Shown here: positions 36,673-48,624 of the stretch, one piece after another | Layout: each line of letters opens with the position of its first letter | How positions within the stretch are numbered: position 1 is the first letter of the stretch | Origin: Lycium barbarum | Lineage: Eukaryota; Streptophyta; Magnoliopsida; Solanales; Solanaceae | Length of the DNA: 64,000 nt | NCBI RefSeq assembly: GCF_019175385.1 | Contig: NC_083341.1 | Span: 91,476,321-91,540,320 of the forward strand | Direction: 5' to 3' | Position numbers and translations under genes: made by a program | The notes under the pieces: generated by a model | Databases searched by the model: none | Told to the model about the DNA's origin: nothing | Seen by the model: the letters and a program-made list of their open reading frames with translations, nothing else

Positions 36673-37910
36673 CTCATCATCACAAAATCAATCATAACCC
36701 ATCACTATAGCACATTTCATGAACGTATCATAATCTTATCATAGCTTGGCAATTTCATACATAACATGGGCATATTATAAGCTATCATCATTAATAGTCT
36801 TATAAACATATCATGATTTAGCATTATTTCACATTTAGCATTAGGAGCACACATTAGACTTTGAAGACAACCATGGCTATGTCGGGGTGACGTAAGGTCG
36901 TAGACCCTCGATTATATTATGAACATTTATGAGTATTTTGCCTCACCTTGAAGGAAATAGTGCATAAGGTGAGTGTTAACAACAATGACATCATTAGCGT
37001 TATGGGATCATCATATCATGAACCATCGAACCTCTATACTTTAACTCATTATCATGCTCGTATGTAATTTAGTATATTTAAGGACTCATAAGTTCCATCA
37101 TATAGGAGGATCATGGAAAGTTTGAAAGATTCATGCCTTTGAAGGAAGGAAGAATCCTTACATACATTTGACGTTTAACTAAGCTATCGCTTGCGTGTTC
37201 CCCTTTAATGCACACGTTCTACCTTCAAGAGAATTTATATCGTCATTAGCTAAGCAATTATAAGAACGGGCTTTCTAAAGCTAGGGAAAGTTGAGCAGCA
37301 CTTCCTTTGTTTATACTATTTTCCCCACATTCTATATCATCTTCAAACACTCACGACAACATTCACAATATAGCAATCAACAATCATCATTTATATACAA
37401 TGACCACAATCCACCATTTCTCTCTAATTTCTACATATTTATGGTTATAGCTTACTATCGCGTTTTCTCATGTATCACACTTATTTACATGGCCTAAATA
37501 TCATTTATAATGTATTCATAATCACAACACCCCAACATTTATGATTCAATCCAACTACCATCTAAACATGACACTACTCATTAATGACCCATTTCCTATG
37601 TCTTTCTACAATTCAAGTATCTCAACCTTCCAATACCTTAAACAACATGGTTTAGTCATGAAACTCACCTTGGATGATGGTTGAACAAGCCTTGAATGGA
37701 ATTACTCCTCTAGCATCAAAACCCTACTTCACTTCTTTTGTGTTTTCTTGAGAGAGATGAACTTTAGCTAGGTTTCATACACTTTATTTCATGGATTTGG
37801 TGTTATTGATCATGGATTTCCTTTGGTTTTTTTGTGATGAAGAGTAGAGAGCATTCTAGAGGTTTCTAGAGAGAAATATCGTGGAAATGAAATGAATTGA
37901 ATGAGCTTAG

Positions 37911-38150
37911 GTCTCCTTTTAATGACTTGAAATCTGATCCGGAATGAACAGTGACTGAAGTGCACAGTGGTCGTAAACCCAGTTTACGGTCCGTATTCCA
38001 GTTTACAGGCCGTATATCGTGGTCGTATTTAAGAATATCAAAACCAGAAAGGTATGCTGAGGATCATGGTGATTTATGATCGCAGTTTATGGGCCGTATT
38101 TCAATTTACGGTCCGTATTCCAAGTCGTATTTAACCATTTAAACATTTGA
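37911..38150 (-). promoter_or_regulatory. TATA-like box and palindromic array of LTR J (part)
   Basis: Repeats of TTTACGGTCCGTATT and related half sites at 37970-38150, upstream (minus sense) of ATTAAAAGG. The rest of the array is at 61113-61166 beyond the inserted solo LTR F. Confidence 0.55.
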
Positions 38151-38168
38151 CAGATAGTTGAAGTTTTG

Positions 38169-39682
38169 TGTTATATCCCGTATTTTGTACATTCGGATGT
38201 TTCAAGATAGTCCTGGTAAGTTAAGGGCAAGACTATTTTTCAAAATTACTTTAATGTACAAGTTGTTTATTAGTATAGAAATATTGAGAAAGGCTAAGGG
38301 TAAAAAGGGAAATTCACAAGGTGGTTCATGGTAATATTGAGGAAGGCTAGGGGCAAAAAGGGAAATTCAAAAAAAAATATGGTCATGAAGCCACAAGTGG
38401 CCGTGTGGCATGTGTCACCTTGTATTAGTAGGAACTATATATATGGACAAGTGATGACAAATTAAGATATATTCATCTTTTAATTTAAGAAAGTTGGAGA
38501 AGCTTGGAGAAGGGACATGTGTCCACTTGGTATTAGAAGTAACTAAGTATATATAGATAGAGAGGACATACCAAAACATATTCATCTTCATGGAAAATTC
38601 AAGAAACTTGAGGAAAACAAATGGGGAGCATTCGGCCAAGCTCAGCCGAAATTGGACCCAAGGGAAAATTGATCAAAAAATATTTTCTTCTAGTATTCCA
38701 ACCAATTGGAACGTCCTCTTTAACATGGAGTGGTTGTTGGAGCAATAAAACCATTCATTTGTGCAAGTTCACAACCCTAGCCGAGCCAAGAAGTTAAGTG
38801 AAAAAGGTATTTATTCAATTTTCTCTTACTTGTGTTAGGAATGATTTATTCATGTTGTAGTATGTGGAAATGGATGAAATTCATGGAATTATATATGTTG
38901 GAGTGAAGCCGTGTGGGTGGTGCATGGTATAGAAGTGATGAACTAATTTTACTTAGTATTTTAATTGTTGTTGTGGTAGATTCTATGATGTAAAATGAGA
39001 ATTTAATGGTTTGGGACGAAGTGGTAATTGTATGTGGGCCATTGTAGAGATTAATGTGGTACTAGTATGAATTCTTATATTGTATGAATGATATTGTTAA
39101 TACGTGGATTGTTGGTATAGTTCATGAATTTGGAAGGAAAGAATGTGTTGTTGTTGGTTATGTTGAATTGAGAGGATTCGGGCGGTGTTGTATATTGTTT
39201 GGGTCGTCTTGAACATTGCGCGGATTGTTAAAGTGTTCTTGAGTCTTGTTTGGAAGCTCTCGGGCTAGTGCTTAAATGTGTAAGTATTGATGTTGGCTTG
39301 ATTATATGTGGTTGAATTGAATATAAATGAAATGTTGTCGAATTATGTAGAAGAAAGTTACTAACGTTAGAATGCGTCTTGACTTGATTGTTGATGTTGT
39401 TGGCATGATTATTGGGATTGTTGTTCATAAATTGGCCGAGTTGAATTCTCAGACTGTTGATTGATAATTTGGCCGAGTTGGATTCTCGGGGATGGATGTA
39501 TTTACAGGGGAAATGCTGCCGAAATTTCGGTAGATTATAAGTGAATTTATTTGAGAAACTAAGGCAAGTGTATGACGACGAATCTAATGATTGTGTAAAT
39601 TCTTTTGAATGTAGACTAGCAAGCTTGGATAAATAAGCGTAGCTAATAGGACGTGAAACAGGTATGTAAGGCTTACCCTTTC
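38169..39682 (+). mobile_element. Solo LTR F, first part
   Basis: Starts TGTTATATCCCGTATTTTG. TSD TTTTG lies at 38164-38168 and 61091-61095. Solo LTR G is inserted at 39682; F resumes at 59767 and ends GGGTATGACA at 61090. The net length is about 2.8 kb. A TATATATA run lies near 38435. No gene. Confidence 0.93.
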
Positions 39683-41133
39683 TGTTATAGCCCGTATTTT
39701 GTACGTTTGGATATTTCAGAGCCGTCGTAGAAAGTTAAGGGCGAGACCATTTTCAAAAATTATTTTAATGCACGAGTTGTTATGAATATTATTTATGACT
39801 ATTAATAGTATGGAAATATTGAGAAAGGTTAAGGGTAAAAAGAGAAATTCACAAAATGGTTCATGGTAATATAGTGGAAAGGCTAGGGGTAAAATGGGAA
39901 TTTTACAAAAAAAAATTGTCTTGAAATTTCTGGACCAAGCCAAGGCTTGGCCGTGTGTGTGTGCATGTGCATGTATATGTGGGCCCCACTCCTATATGGG
40001 TGAAGCTTATGGAGTAAGCCAAGTGGTCATCTTTGTTAATTAAAGGAAAATTCAAGAAAAGGAAAGACAATTCTAGAGAAAAAAAATATGATGAAAGGAA
40101 GCATGTGCCCCTCACATGTTTGGAGGAGCTATATATATATGACATATTAGTCATATTCTCCATAAAAGCTCTAGAAAATTGGAGAAAGAAATGAAACAAG
40201 AAGGAGGAGAAAAACTTAAGGAGACCATTCGGCCACCCCATGGAAAACTAAGCCATGGAAATCTTGCTCCAAAAAATTGTTTCTTCATGTACTTCCACTA
40301 ATTGGAAGGTGCTAAACAACATGGAGTAATTGTTGTAGCAAGCAAACCATTCATCCTTACGATTTTCAATTCAAGTCATGTTGAAGAACTAAGTGAAGAA
40401 GGTAAATTCTAATCCTCTTTTCATGTGTTATAGATGGTTTATGTGTGTTGTAGTGTGTGAGAATGAATGAAAGTCATGAAATTTTGAATGTTGAAGTTGG
40501 GCCGTGTAGGGGGTGGTTGTGTTGGAATGATGAACTAATTTTTATTTAATATTTTTGGTTGTTGTTGTGTGGATTCTATGATGATAATGAAGGTTTAATG
40601 ATTTAAATTAAAGTTGGAACCGTTTGTAGGTTGTTGGAGAAGATAATATAATTTTCATATAGTTCTTGTATTATTGTGGTTAATGTTGTCAATGTGTGGG
40701 ATGTTGATGTAGTTTATAAATTTGGAAGAAAGAAATGTGTTGTCACTATTCTTGTTGAGTTTGGAAGATTGTAAGTTGGGTTGTTGTGATTAAATTTGGA
40801 AGAAGGAAATGGGTTGTCATTGGTTTTGTTAAATTTGGAAGATGTTGGGTGGAGTAGTATGTTGATTGAATCGTTTTGAAAGTTATTGAATTGAATTGAA
40901 TTGAATAGAATTGGATAGTGAAGTGTTGCTAGTATTGCTGTTGGTTTGGCCGAGTTGAATTCTCGGGTTTGTTGTTGATGATTTGGGCCGAGTCGTATTC
41001 TCGGGGATGGTATATTTACAGGGGAGATGCTGCCGAAATTTCGGCAGAATATAAGTGAATTTATTTGAGAAGTTGAGACAAGTGAATAACAATGGATTTA
41101 ATGATTATATGAATTCTTTTGTATGTAGATTAG
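39683..41133 (+). mobile_element. Solo LTR G, first part
   Basis: Starts TGTTATAGCCCG. TSD CTTTC lies at 39678-39682 and 59767-59771. Element D is inserted at 41133; G resumes at 58187 and ends TTAGGGTGTGACA at 59766. The net length is about 3.0 kb. It is a paralogue of F, so the insertion is self-family into self-family. No gene. Confidence 0.93.
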
Positions 41134-42345
41134 TGATAACGTCCAAATCCACCCTATTAATTAGAATGGGCACGGTCGTATGCAAATATAATTACCCAAC
41201 TATGAGTCGGGGTCGAATCCCACAGAGAACAATATGTAGGCGATTAGGAAAAGTAGGAATTTTCACCAATAATAGCTAAAGCCAAACGATGGATAATATT
41301 TTGGTTTTGAAGAAAATTATAACTAATGCAAAAATGTAAACTAACCTAGAAAGCAAGTAAAATGATCAATGACCACAAGCATGGATACAAGGGAAACTAC
41401 GCTCAAGTAATGATCCAATGTACTTCATGATTTACAAATAATGGTGAGTTTATATTACTTAGCCTCGGATAATGACTCTAAATTAGCTTCTTCCGAAGAC
41501 TAACTAGACTACCTAATTGAATATCCCTAAAGCAATTAGGAGCATTAAGAACACCCGAATATGGCTACAAGTGGTGTCGCCTATCCCTAGGTCGATTTCC
41601 ATTAGATGAGGGTTAACACCCCAAATTCTTGTTAATTAATCTTTCCCAATCCCGAGTTTGCCTCTTCCAAGTTTAAATTGAAATAAATGGACAAGTCTTA
41701 GGGTTAGCTACTCCCTTAAGAATCATTCAAAATGAGATTAATTAAAGAAACAATAACCCACTTCATTAGGAATAAAATCATTCAACACATAAGCAAAACA
41801 AGAGATTCAATCCAAACTTAAACAATATATACTTCCATAAACAAGGTTCAAGTATTGAAATGAAATACTACACACATAAATATTCAATGCAAAGCAAGAG
41901 TAGAAGAAATGGGTAAAGAATTTCTCATTGGGTGCTTCCAAATCTTCTCTTCCAAGGTGTTGGTGATGAACCCTAGCCTCCAAGAACTTGTGTGTTGTGC
42001 CAAAGATGATATGTTTTTGCCCCCTAGTCTTCCTTTTATGTTTCCCAATTTTTTCAAGTCCAAAAAATGACAAAATATGCCCCAGATTTTCGTTTTTGCA
42101 GTTCTGCCCGTGTTTTGCGAATCTGTCCCATTTTTGCAAAACTGTCCAGTTTTGACAGTTTTGCAAATCTGTCCAATTTGACCTCTTTTTGACTTTATTT
42201 TCACTTGGTTTCTTCCGATCACTTATAAATCATATAAAACCTGTAAAATAGATGTAAATGATATTAAATGCACTATTTTCTCAAGCAAACATAGCAAAAA
42301 TATAAGATTAAAGAAGAGATAAGTTGGTAAAATACCAACTTATCA
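41134..42345 (-). mobile_element. Element D, 3' LTR
   Basis: 1212 bp, TGATAAG to TTATCA on the minus strand, with a perfect partner of the same length at 56975-58186. About seven differences by eye (about 0.6%). TSD ATTAG at 41129-41133 and 58187-58191. It includes a run of the TGGACAG/TTTTGCA motif (42130-42180). ORFs at 41807-42222 are LTR readings without domains. Confidence 0.96.
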
Positions 42346-42357
42346 AACCCCCAAACT
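42346..42357 (-). other. Polypurine tract of element D
   Basis: The minus strand reads AGTTTGGGGGTT, directly adjoining the LTR. Confidence 0.8.
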
Positions 42358-44465
42358 TAAACTATTGCTTGTCCTCAAGCAATTCAAAACATACAATCTC
42401 TTTCGAAGAAATCGACTCAATAGTGCACCAACATCATACCAAGTTAAAAAGTCTACTTTAAGCACAAAAACGTGACTTTGATTGGTACCAACAATTAATT
42501 CAAAACATATGAATCACCAACTTCTTCTTAAAAACTTCATTTTTCTTTCAAGTGCTCAAACACCAAATTAATCAAAGTAGCAATCAAGTCATGACACTAA
42601 AGCTTCAAAATTTGCCTCCTTATCGCAAAACAACTTTATTTTGTTCATTCCTCTCAATTGGAAAATGAAACACTTTCACAACTTAAATTCTCATGTGCCC
42701 TCACACTCAAGAGAGAATCCCACACTTAGAAAATGTAATTCAAAACACAAATGGGATATTAAATAGAAAGAATTAACTCTCTTCTCTCACAAAGATGTTC
42801 AATTGCACAAGTAGTACCATAAGCTTGCCCTTCATGTATTTCTCCACTAATATAGACACACTTGGTTCAAAATCAATTAGGACTTAAAGGGTTGTAATGT
42901 AGGATTTTAGTTAAGGTAGGGACATAATTTGGAAATAGTGACTCAAAAACCTCCCTAAGCACTACAATTTTCAACAATCAAAGCACACTTCCTTTCAAGC
43001 TTTTCCACCATTTTTTTCATTTTTCATTTCGCCAACTAGTCTTCCCTTTATTCACAACTCTTTATTATTCCTTCCTTTATTTTTATTTTTTTCTTTTTCA
43101 AAATAACAAGGAAATTTCCAAAAAAAAAATTTCTACTACTTCATTTTTTTTTCTTTCACCTTAAAGTAACTCCCACATCACAACTTTTTTCAACTATCAC
43201 CCTCAAACTTAGGCTTTTAGCCTACGTTTGCACTTTCAACGCACTTAAGGAGGTAGGGTACCAAAAGATAGATCAATAAAGAACAAAAGGTTAAAACTTG
43301 TAACATGGTTGCCAAAGAAAAGGTTAAAGGCTCAAACGGGGTTGACTAGGGAAAATATGCAAGGGTAGGATATTTAAGGCACAAAAGCGGTTCAAGGAAG
43401 GCCTAACATCATTTTTCAAACCAAGTGTAGTCTAGGATTTCGCCTTGAAACTCATTCCGGGAAAGTTCTAGACCACAAATAATGCAAAAGAACTCACAAA
43501 TAAACCTCATCACACATGGCACATGAAAACTCAAGTAGAATATGTATCCAAGAACCAATTGAAACAAATGAACTCAAAAAGTCACTCATAGCCTAAAGAG
43601 ACTAATTAGTGAAAGTAAGAGCCAAAAATTAAATCTAAAAGTCACAACAAGAAACCTTACTTCAATCATTTATCTTTTTCAAAAATCAAGAGTTCATATG
43701 TTAAGGTTTAAATAAGTTGGTACCAAGCAAGCCAAAAATTAGCCAAGGGGTAAAAAATCACATCCCAACACCATTTTTACTCCTAAACTACCTAACTAAG
43801 AACGGAAATAAAATAACAAAAGTTTTTACTCCTAAACTACCTAACTTAGAACGGAAATAAAATAACAAAAGTGACTAATCCACAACATGCAAAAAGAACG
43901 AAATTTTCAAGAATTTGAGCAAGTTCCATTTGTAACGTTTATCCACAGCCACACCAACAGTCACAAAATAAACCCGACAAGGGCACACAATCAAGCATAA
44001 CCAAAATATAACGTGCTACCACATGCCACCCCCAACTAAAAATATTGCAGTGTCCTCATTGCACATAATCAAAACAAAACATAAAAATAGATTATTTTTT
44101 TTTGTGCAACTGGACAGTTTTGCAAAAAAAAACTGGACAGTTTTGCAGAAACTGGACAGTTCTGCAGAAACTGGACAGTTCTGCAGAAACTGTTCAATTT
44201 TGCAAAAACTGGACAGTTTTGCAAAAACTGTGCAAAACAGTTCTGTTAACAGTGCTGCAATTTTCAGCAGCTACTGGTTTGGAGTTGTCCGGAAATCCGA
44301 CCTGCTCAAAACAACTCCAAAAATTCTGAAACTTTGCAGATTAGTCAAAAACCATAAACCAAACTATTCTAAAAAATAAAATTTCAAAAACGATTTAAAA
44401 TTTTTAAAACGATGGGTTGCCTCCCACCAAGCGCTTAAGTTAACGTCGCGGCACGACGGTTACCT
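42358..44465 (-). other. Element D 3' non-coding region
   Basis: An AT-rich stretch of about 2 kb without a supported ORF, holding poly-T runs (43080-43155) and a minisatellite at 44109-44241. Just after the D ORF, at 44410-44460, is GTTAACTTAAGCGCTTGGTG (minus sense), shared with the segment following the integrase of Athila-like C. Confidence 0.7.
44109..44241. repeat. ACTGGACAGTTTTGCA minisatellite, array 1
   Basis: Six to seven imperfect units of about 20 bp. Plus-strand ORFs over it are repeat artefacts. Confidence 0.9.
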
Positions 44466-45434
44466 TTACCGCTTTTCTCGCCATTTGGAGCTTATGAATT
44501 GGGCACCCAACTTGGACTCAAGTTTGTGACCACGAGCGGTGGGGGGTGGTAAGTAGATGAACAAGCAAAACGTTAATTTCTTCATTCTGCACTTCTTGGC
44601 TTTCAAATGAGGAATGTCATTTTGCCTTCTTACTCTTTCGAATTGCAAGATGTAAGGCACTTGTCTTTCTACTTCACCATCCAACATGGATGTATGTGGC
44701 TCAATTCCCATATCACCATACAAATTCAATGTTGAAAAATGCTTGGAGTGAGACTTCAACCTTCCGATTTGCAAATTTTTCCGGATTTTGGCATTCTCAT
44801 TTTCCCCCAAACTAGAGTCAACTTCCACCATTTTTCTCAAGACAACGGTTGACTCTAATTTCTTTTCTTCTTTGGCATCTCTAATGAAAATAGATTCGTT
44901 TGGAGGATTTTCAATTCTTGATTCCTCCTTTTCATGATTGGCCTCCAACATGGGCATTCTCTCCTCATATTGAGCATTTGAGAATTCTTCTTGATTTTGT
45001 TCAAATGCCCATGGAAGATTTTTGTATTCATTCATCAAGCCATTTTGGAGACTAGTTTCCAAGTACTCCTCCAAGGCTTTTTGCTTTTCATTTCCTCCTT
45101 CAAGTAGGCATTCCATCATGAGCTTGAACTCTCCATTTTGTCCATTCTCAACTTCATCCACTTCCATTTCCCTATCATTGTCACAACAAAAAGTAGAATC
45201 GTCATAGTGGGGGTTCGGGGAAGGGAAGGACACATAAGCACAATTAGCCCAATATCCATTTTGACCACCACATCTATCACATATGCTCCACTCATGGGTT
45301 CGAGATTGTGCGCACAATCCTCCCCCGGGAGACTTTAAACAATTTTGCGAAGAGTGAGGTCCTCCACAATAGGGACAAGGGTCATCAAACTATGAACAAC
45401 TTCCATCCGACCCATTTTCATTACAAGATGCCAT
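44466..45434 (-). pseudogene. Zinc-knuckle protein of non-autonomous element D
   Basis: The only coding region of D. The best start is the ATG at 45434, giving 322 codons, but codon 15 is TAG (45390-45392). The longest ORF therefore starts internally, with 283 residues left. The N-terminus holds a CPYCGGPHSSQNC knuckle (CX2CX3HX4C, about residues 20-32) and a second Cys cluster, CDRCGGQNGYWANC (52-65), with Tyr where His would be expected. A long acidic Glu-rich middle part (about 80-230) follows, then a basic tail with HLKAKKCRMKKL. There is no protease, RT or integrase. The knuckles suggest nucleic-acid binding, perhaps of the element RNA; that is inference. Its position shortly after the PBS is that of gag. 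I know no characterised function. Confidence 0.65.
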
Positions 45435-45544
45435 TGTTTTTTTTTTTTTAAATTTATTTTAGCAATAGCAAAAACTGGACAGTTTTGCAAAAACTGGACA
45501 GTTTTGCAAAGGCAAAAACTGGACAGTTCTACAAAAACTGGACA
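45435..45544 (-). other. Element D leader, part 1, with oligo-T and minisatellite
   Basis: Contains a T-run at 45437-45449 and units of the ACTGGACAGTTTTGCA minisatellite from 45470 to 45544. Element E is inserted at 45544. The leader continues at 56710-56974. Confidence 0.85.
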
Positions 45545-48543
45545 TGTCACGACCCAAACCCGTGGGCCGCGACCAGTGCCCTAGCTGGGCACCTATACGT
45601 ACCCGATACCCAAATTAGCATATTAACAAAATAATGTAATAATAATATTAGTGGACGCTACAGAATTTAGCATAAAAAGCAGACTTGGCACACATAGGCC
45701 GATAAGGCCATCAAAGAACAAAGTATCCCAAACATATGTACAGAACCCACACAGATATATCCACAGACCTCTACAGAACATAACATAATCATAAGACGGG
45801 ACAGGGCCCCGTCATACCCAGAACAATGTACATATCCAGATAGCAGTGACAGACTGTACCAAAAGATGGGCTCTGAAGAAGAGAGCGCTCCAAAATAGCA
45901 GAAATGGGATCCTAAACGTGTGGATCAGCGAACCTGTCGTATGTACCTGCGCGGCATGAAAACGCAGCCCCCGAAGAAAGGGGGTCAGTACGAAATATGT
46001 ACTGAATATGTAAAGTGGAATCACAGAAGTCAAATCATAATGATTTCAGAAAATAAGTACAAAATCCAGAGTGTCAAATGCATATTTCCAAAACAGACAG
46101 AATGTGTACAGAAACATATGTCATATCATATCCGGTCCCTGCCACGGGACTCAGCAGACAGAACGTGGCCACCCTCCCGACGCTGGTGCCACAATACAGA
46201 GGAATCAGAAAAAGGGGCGTAGCCCCGTATCATAAAATGTCATATCAAAATGGCCATAACAGATCAGATCAGAATAGGCGGACATGGCACATCATACTCC
46301 ACAGACCCATGTACGCGTATACCTGCCCCCTCACATCGGGGCGCGGCGAACAATGCAGAGAATCACGCTTGACAACATATCCTGGCCCGGGCTCAGTGTG
46401 GGAAACATTGGGGCATCCACGAATGGAGTAGTGAGAGACTAATGCAATTTAAAAATACCATAATTGTTTTCAAAGTCTCGAAGAGGCATATCAAAGATAA
46501 ACAAATCCAATGAAGTTGGACGGAATCATAATAGGTGCATTTCGGGTATCATAATAAATTACAGAAATATAACCTCCCTGAAGTCATTCCGAGTGTCAAA
46601 ATAATTTATAAGATTTAATAGAATATTTAAAACAATATTCGTTATGCGATTAGTAGGGTAATCAAAACATTTCTTTCAAAAATCGCTTAAAAAGGAAGCT
46701 TTAGCACATTAAGGGCAAAACCGGGAATAGTGGGCCCGCCTCGGGACAAATAAGGCGACGGGCTCAAATTATGCCCTCTAAGCTTATGGTATCACCTAAG
46801 AAGGTTCTACAAGCATTCTATGACTTTCCAAGTAATTCGGAGCAAAGTTGCATTATTTCAAGAAAAGTGTACCAAAGTAGTTCAATTCTACTGAAGGAAA
46901 AACTGAAATTTTCTCTTGCGGATTCCGAGGGCCAGGAGGTCCTTCGAGGCCCTGATCCGACCCTAACACACTAAGGGCATGCCAAGGGAAGAAATGGGGT
47001 TGCTTTACATACCTTTCACGCTCCCTACGTCTTTCCAAACTCACTTCCCGTTTCGTCGAAAAACTGCAATTGGTCAAGTTTACCAATTGTAAGTTATGAA
47101 TACCATTATCTCAACTTAAAGCATATTTGTCTACCGAAATTTCGGCAGCACTTCCCCTATACATATAGCACCCCCGAGAATTCAACTCGGCTAGAAATCA
47201 TCAACAACAACCCAAACAACAACATCAACATCAACAAAGAACATTAAAAACACAAATATTCTTCAACTAGTCATCTTTCTCACAAGTTGACATAACCTTC
47301 ATTCTAATCCAAACTTTCAAACTAACTTCATTAATTTCACATCCATTATCACTTAAGATTATCACAATATGGATTTAGAGACATTTCATATCATTTTCCT
47401 TAAGATATACACTCGATATACTTAATATACAACTTTCCGCCAAAGTCATAACTTATGCAAAACATCAAATCTTTGGCATACAATTTCATAACATGTTTCC
47501 AACTTCCAAATTCATCAATGATCATCACAATTAACAACCAAACGACTTCATTTCCTTAATGTCGGAAAACCATACTAAAACGACATAAGTTTCTACATTC
47601 CAATTCAATACAAACTTATATCATTCCAACTTCATTTACACAACAAACATCACAACAACACAACTAACACACTAAACAAACTTAATCCATTCCATTCCAA
47701 ACCACTCCATACCACACGGCCAAATGCTATTTTCATCAATTCAATCAAATTTATTCCTCTTTCATTCTCAACATAAATTCCATCACAATCACAACTAGAA
47801 TACAACATGAATTCAACACATTGTCACCACACAACACACACACACCCACGGCTCCAAGCCATATTCCAAACCCACTTTGCAAACTTCCATTTTTCCATAC
47901 AATCAACACATTTCTACATACTACAACACAATCAAAACTTCATAACACAATAAAAAGGTAGAAATTCTTACCTTTTCCTCAAGTCTTCTTCACTTGGAGA
48001 TGTAATCACTTTGGTGATTCTAATGCTTCCCACTCCAAACCAACTATACCAAGTTACAAAGGAACCTTGACTTAGTAGGAAATCAACAAGAAATAAATTT
48101 TTAGAACAATATTTTTGGTGGCTAAATTTCCACCCCAAACCCGAGAGCCCTCTTTCTTCTTGCTCTTGTTCTTGGTTTCTATTCTAAGTCATCTTAATGG
48201 ATAAAGATGGCTATATATAATAATATCCCTTATGATGATTTAATCACATGGAAATTTAATACAATTTGTGGGCTTGGGCCACACCATGGCCGGCCAAGGT
48301 CCTTAATTTGGGCCTCAATTTCAATTCAATTTTTGGGCCCAATAGCTTATGAATCATATTTTGTAATTCCCGAAACTAATTTCCAAAATTCCAAAATTGC
48401 CCTTAGCCTTGTCCCACACTTCCATGACTCTATTCTTTCATGCATAACTCCTATGTTCAACCAACTATCAAATTTGACCTTATGTCTCAAGAATCCAATA
48501 TAATTCAAGTTTTTCCAAACGTGTGAAAACACGGGATATAACA
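45545..48543 (-). mobile_element. Element E, 3' LTR
   Basis: 2999 bp, TGTTATATCCCG to GGTCGTGACA on the minus strand. The partner is at 53712-56709 (2998 bp), with about 20 substitutions and one indel by eye (about 0.7%). TSD GGACA at 45540-45544 and 56710-56714. The stem-loop module is at 45944-46015 and the promoter region near 48212-48345. ORFs inside have no domains and are duplicated in the partner LTR. Confidence 0.98.
45944..46015 (-). promoter_or_regulatory. Conserved LTR double stem-loop module (element E 3' LTR)
   Basis: GCCCCC..GGGGG and TCAGTAC..GTACTGA stems, as in S1, F and G. Confidence 0.6.
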
Positions 48544-48578
48544 TCCTCCTCCCCTTTAGAACATTCGTCCTCGAATGT
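48544..48578 (-). other. Polypurine tract and adjacent inverted repeat of element E
   Basis: The minus strand reads AAAGGGGAGGAGGA (48544-48557) against the LTR. The inverted repeat ACATTCG-TCCT-CGAATGT (48561-48578) follows. Confidence 0.85.
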
Positions 48579-48624
48579 AAAATTAATCTTATAGGGGTGG
48601 AAAATACTTTGGGGGTGTTTCTGA

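Larger units (their letters stand above)
35828..38168 (-). mobile_element. Element J, 3' LTR, distal part
   Basis: LTR end TGTCACGGCC at 35828, inserted in C with left TSD CAATA (35823-35827); the partner is outside the window. Solo LTR F interrupts at 38168 (TSD TTTTG), and the LTR resumes at 61091-61362. The net length is about 2.6 kb, matching B. It has the stem-loop module at 36243-36309, a tandem repeat at 36517-36672, and a minus-strand TATA-like ATTAAAAGGAGAC at 37911-37924. No gene. Confidence 0.9.

Noticed and set aside
41807..42222. 112-119-residue ORFs, repeated at 57648-58063
   Set aside because: LTR of element D read in chance frames.
44023..44379. 118-residue ORF with repeated LQKLDSSAETGQ
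   Set aside because: Frame through the ACTGGACAGTTTTGCA minisatellite, with no start context or relatives of coding character.
45812..48503. Several 66-117-residue ORFs repeated at 54087-56767
   Set aside because: They are duplicated only because they lie in the two LTRs of E; none shows a domain.
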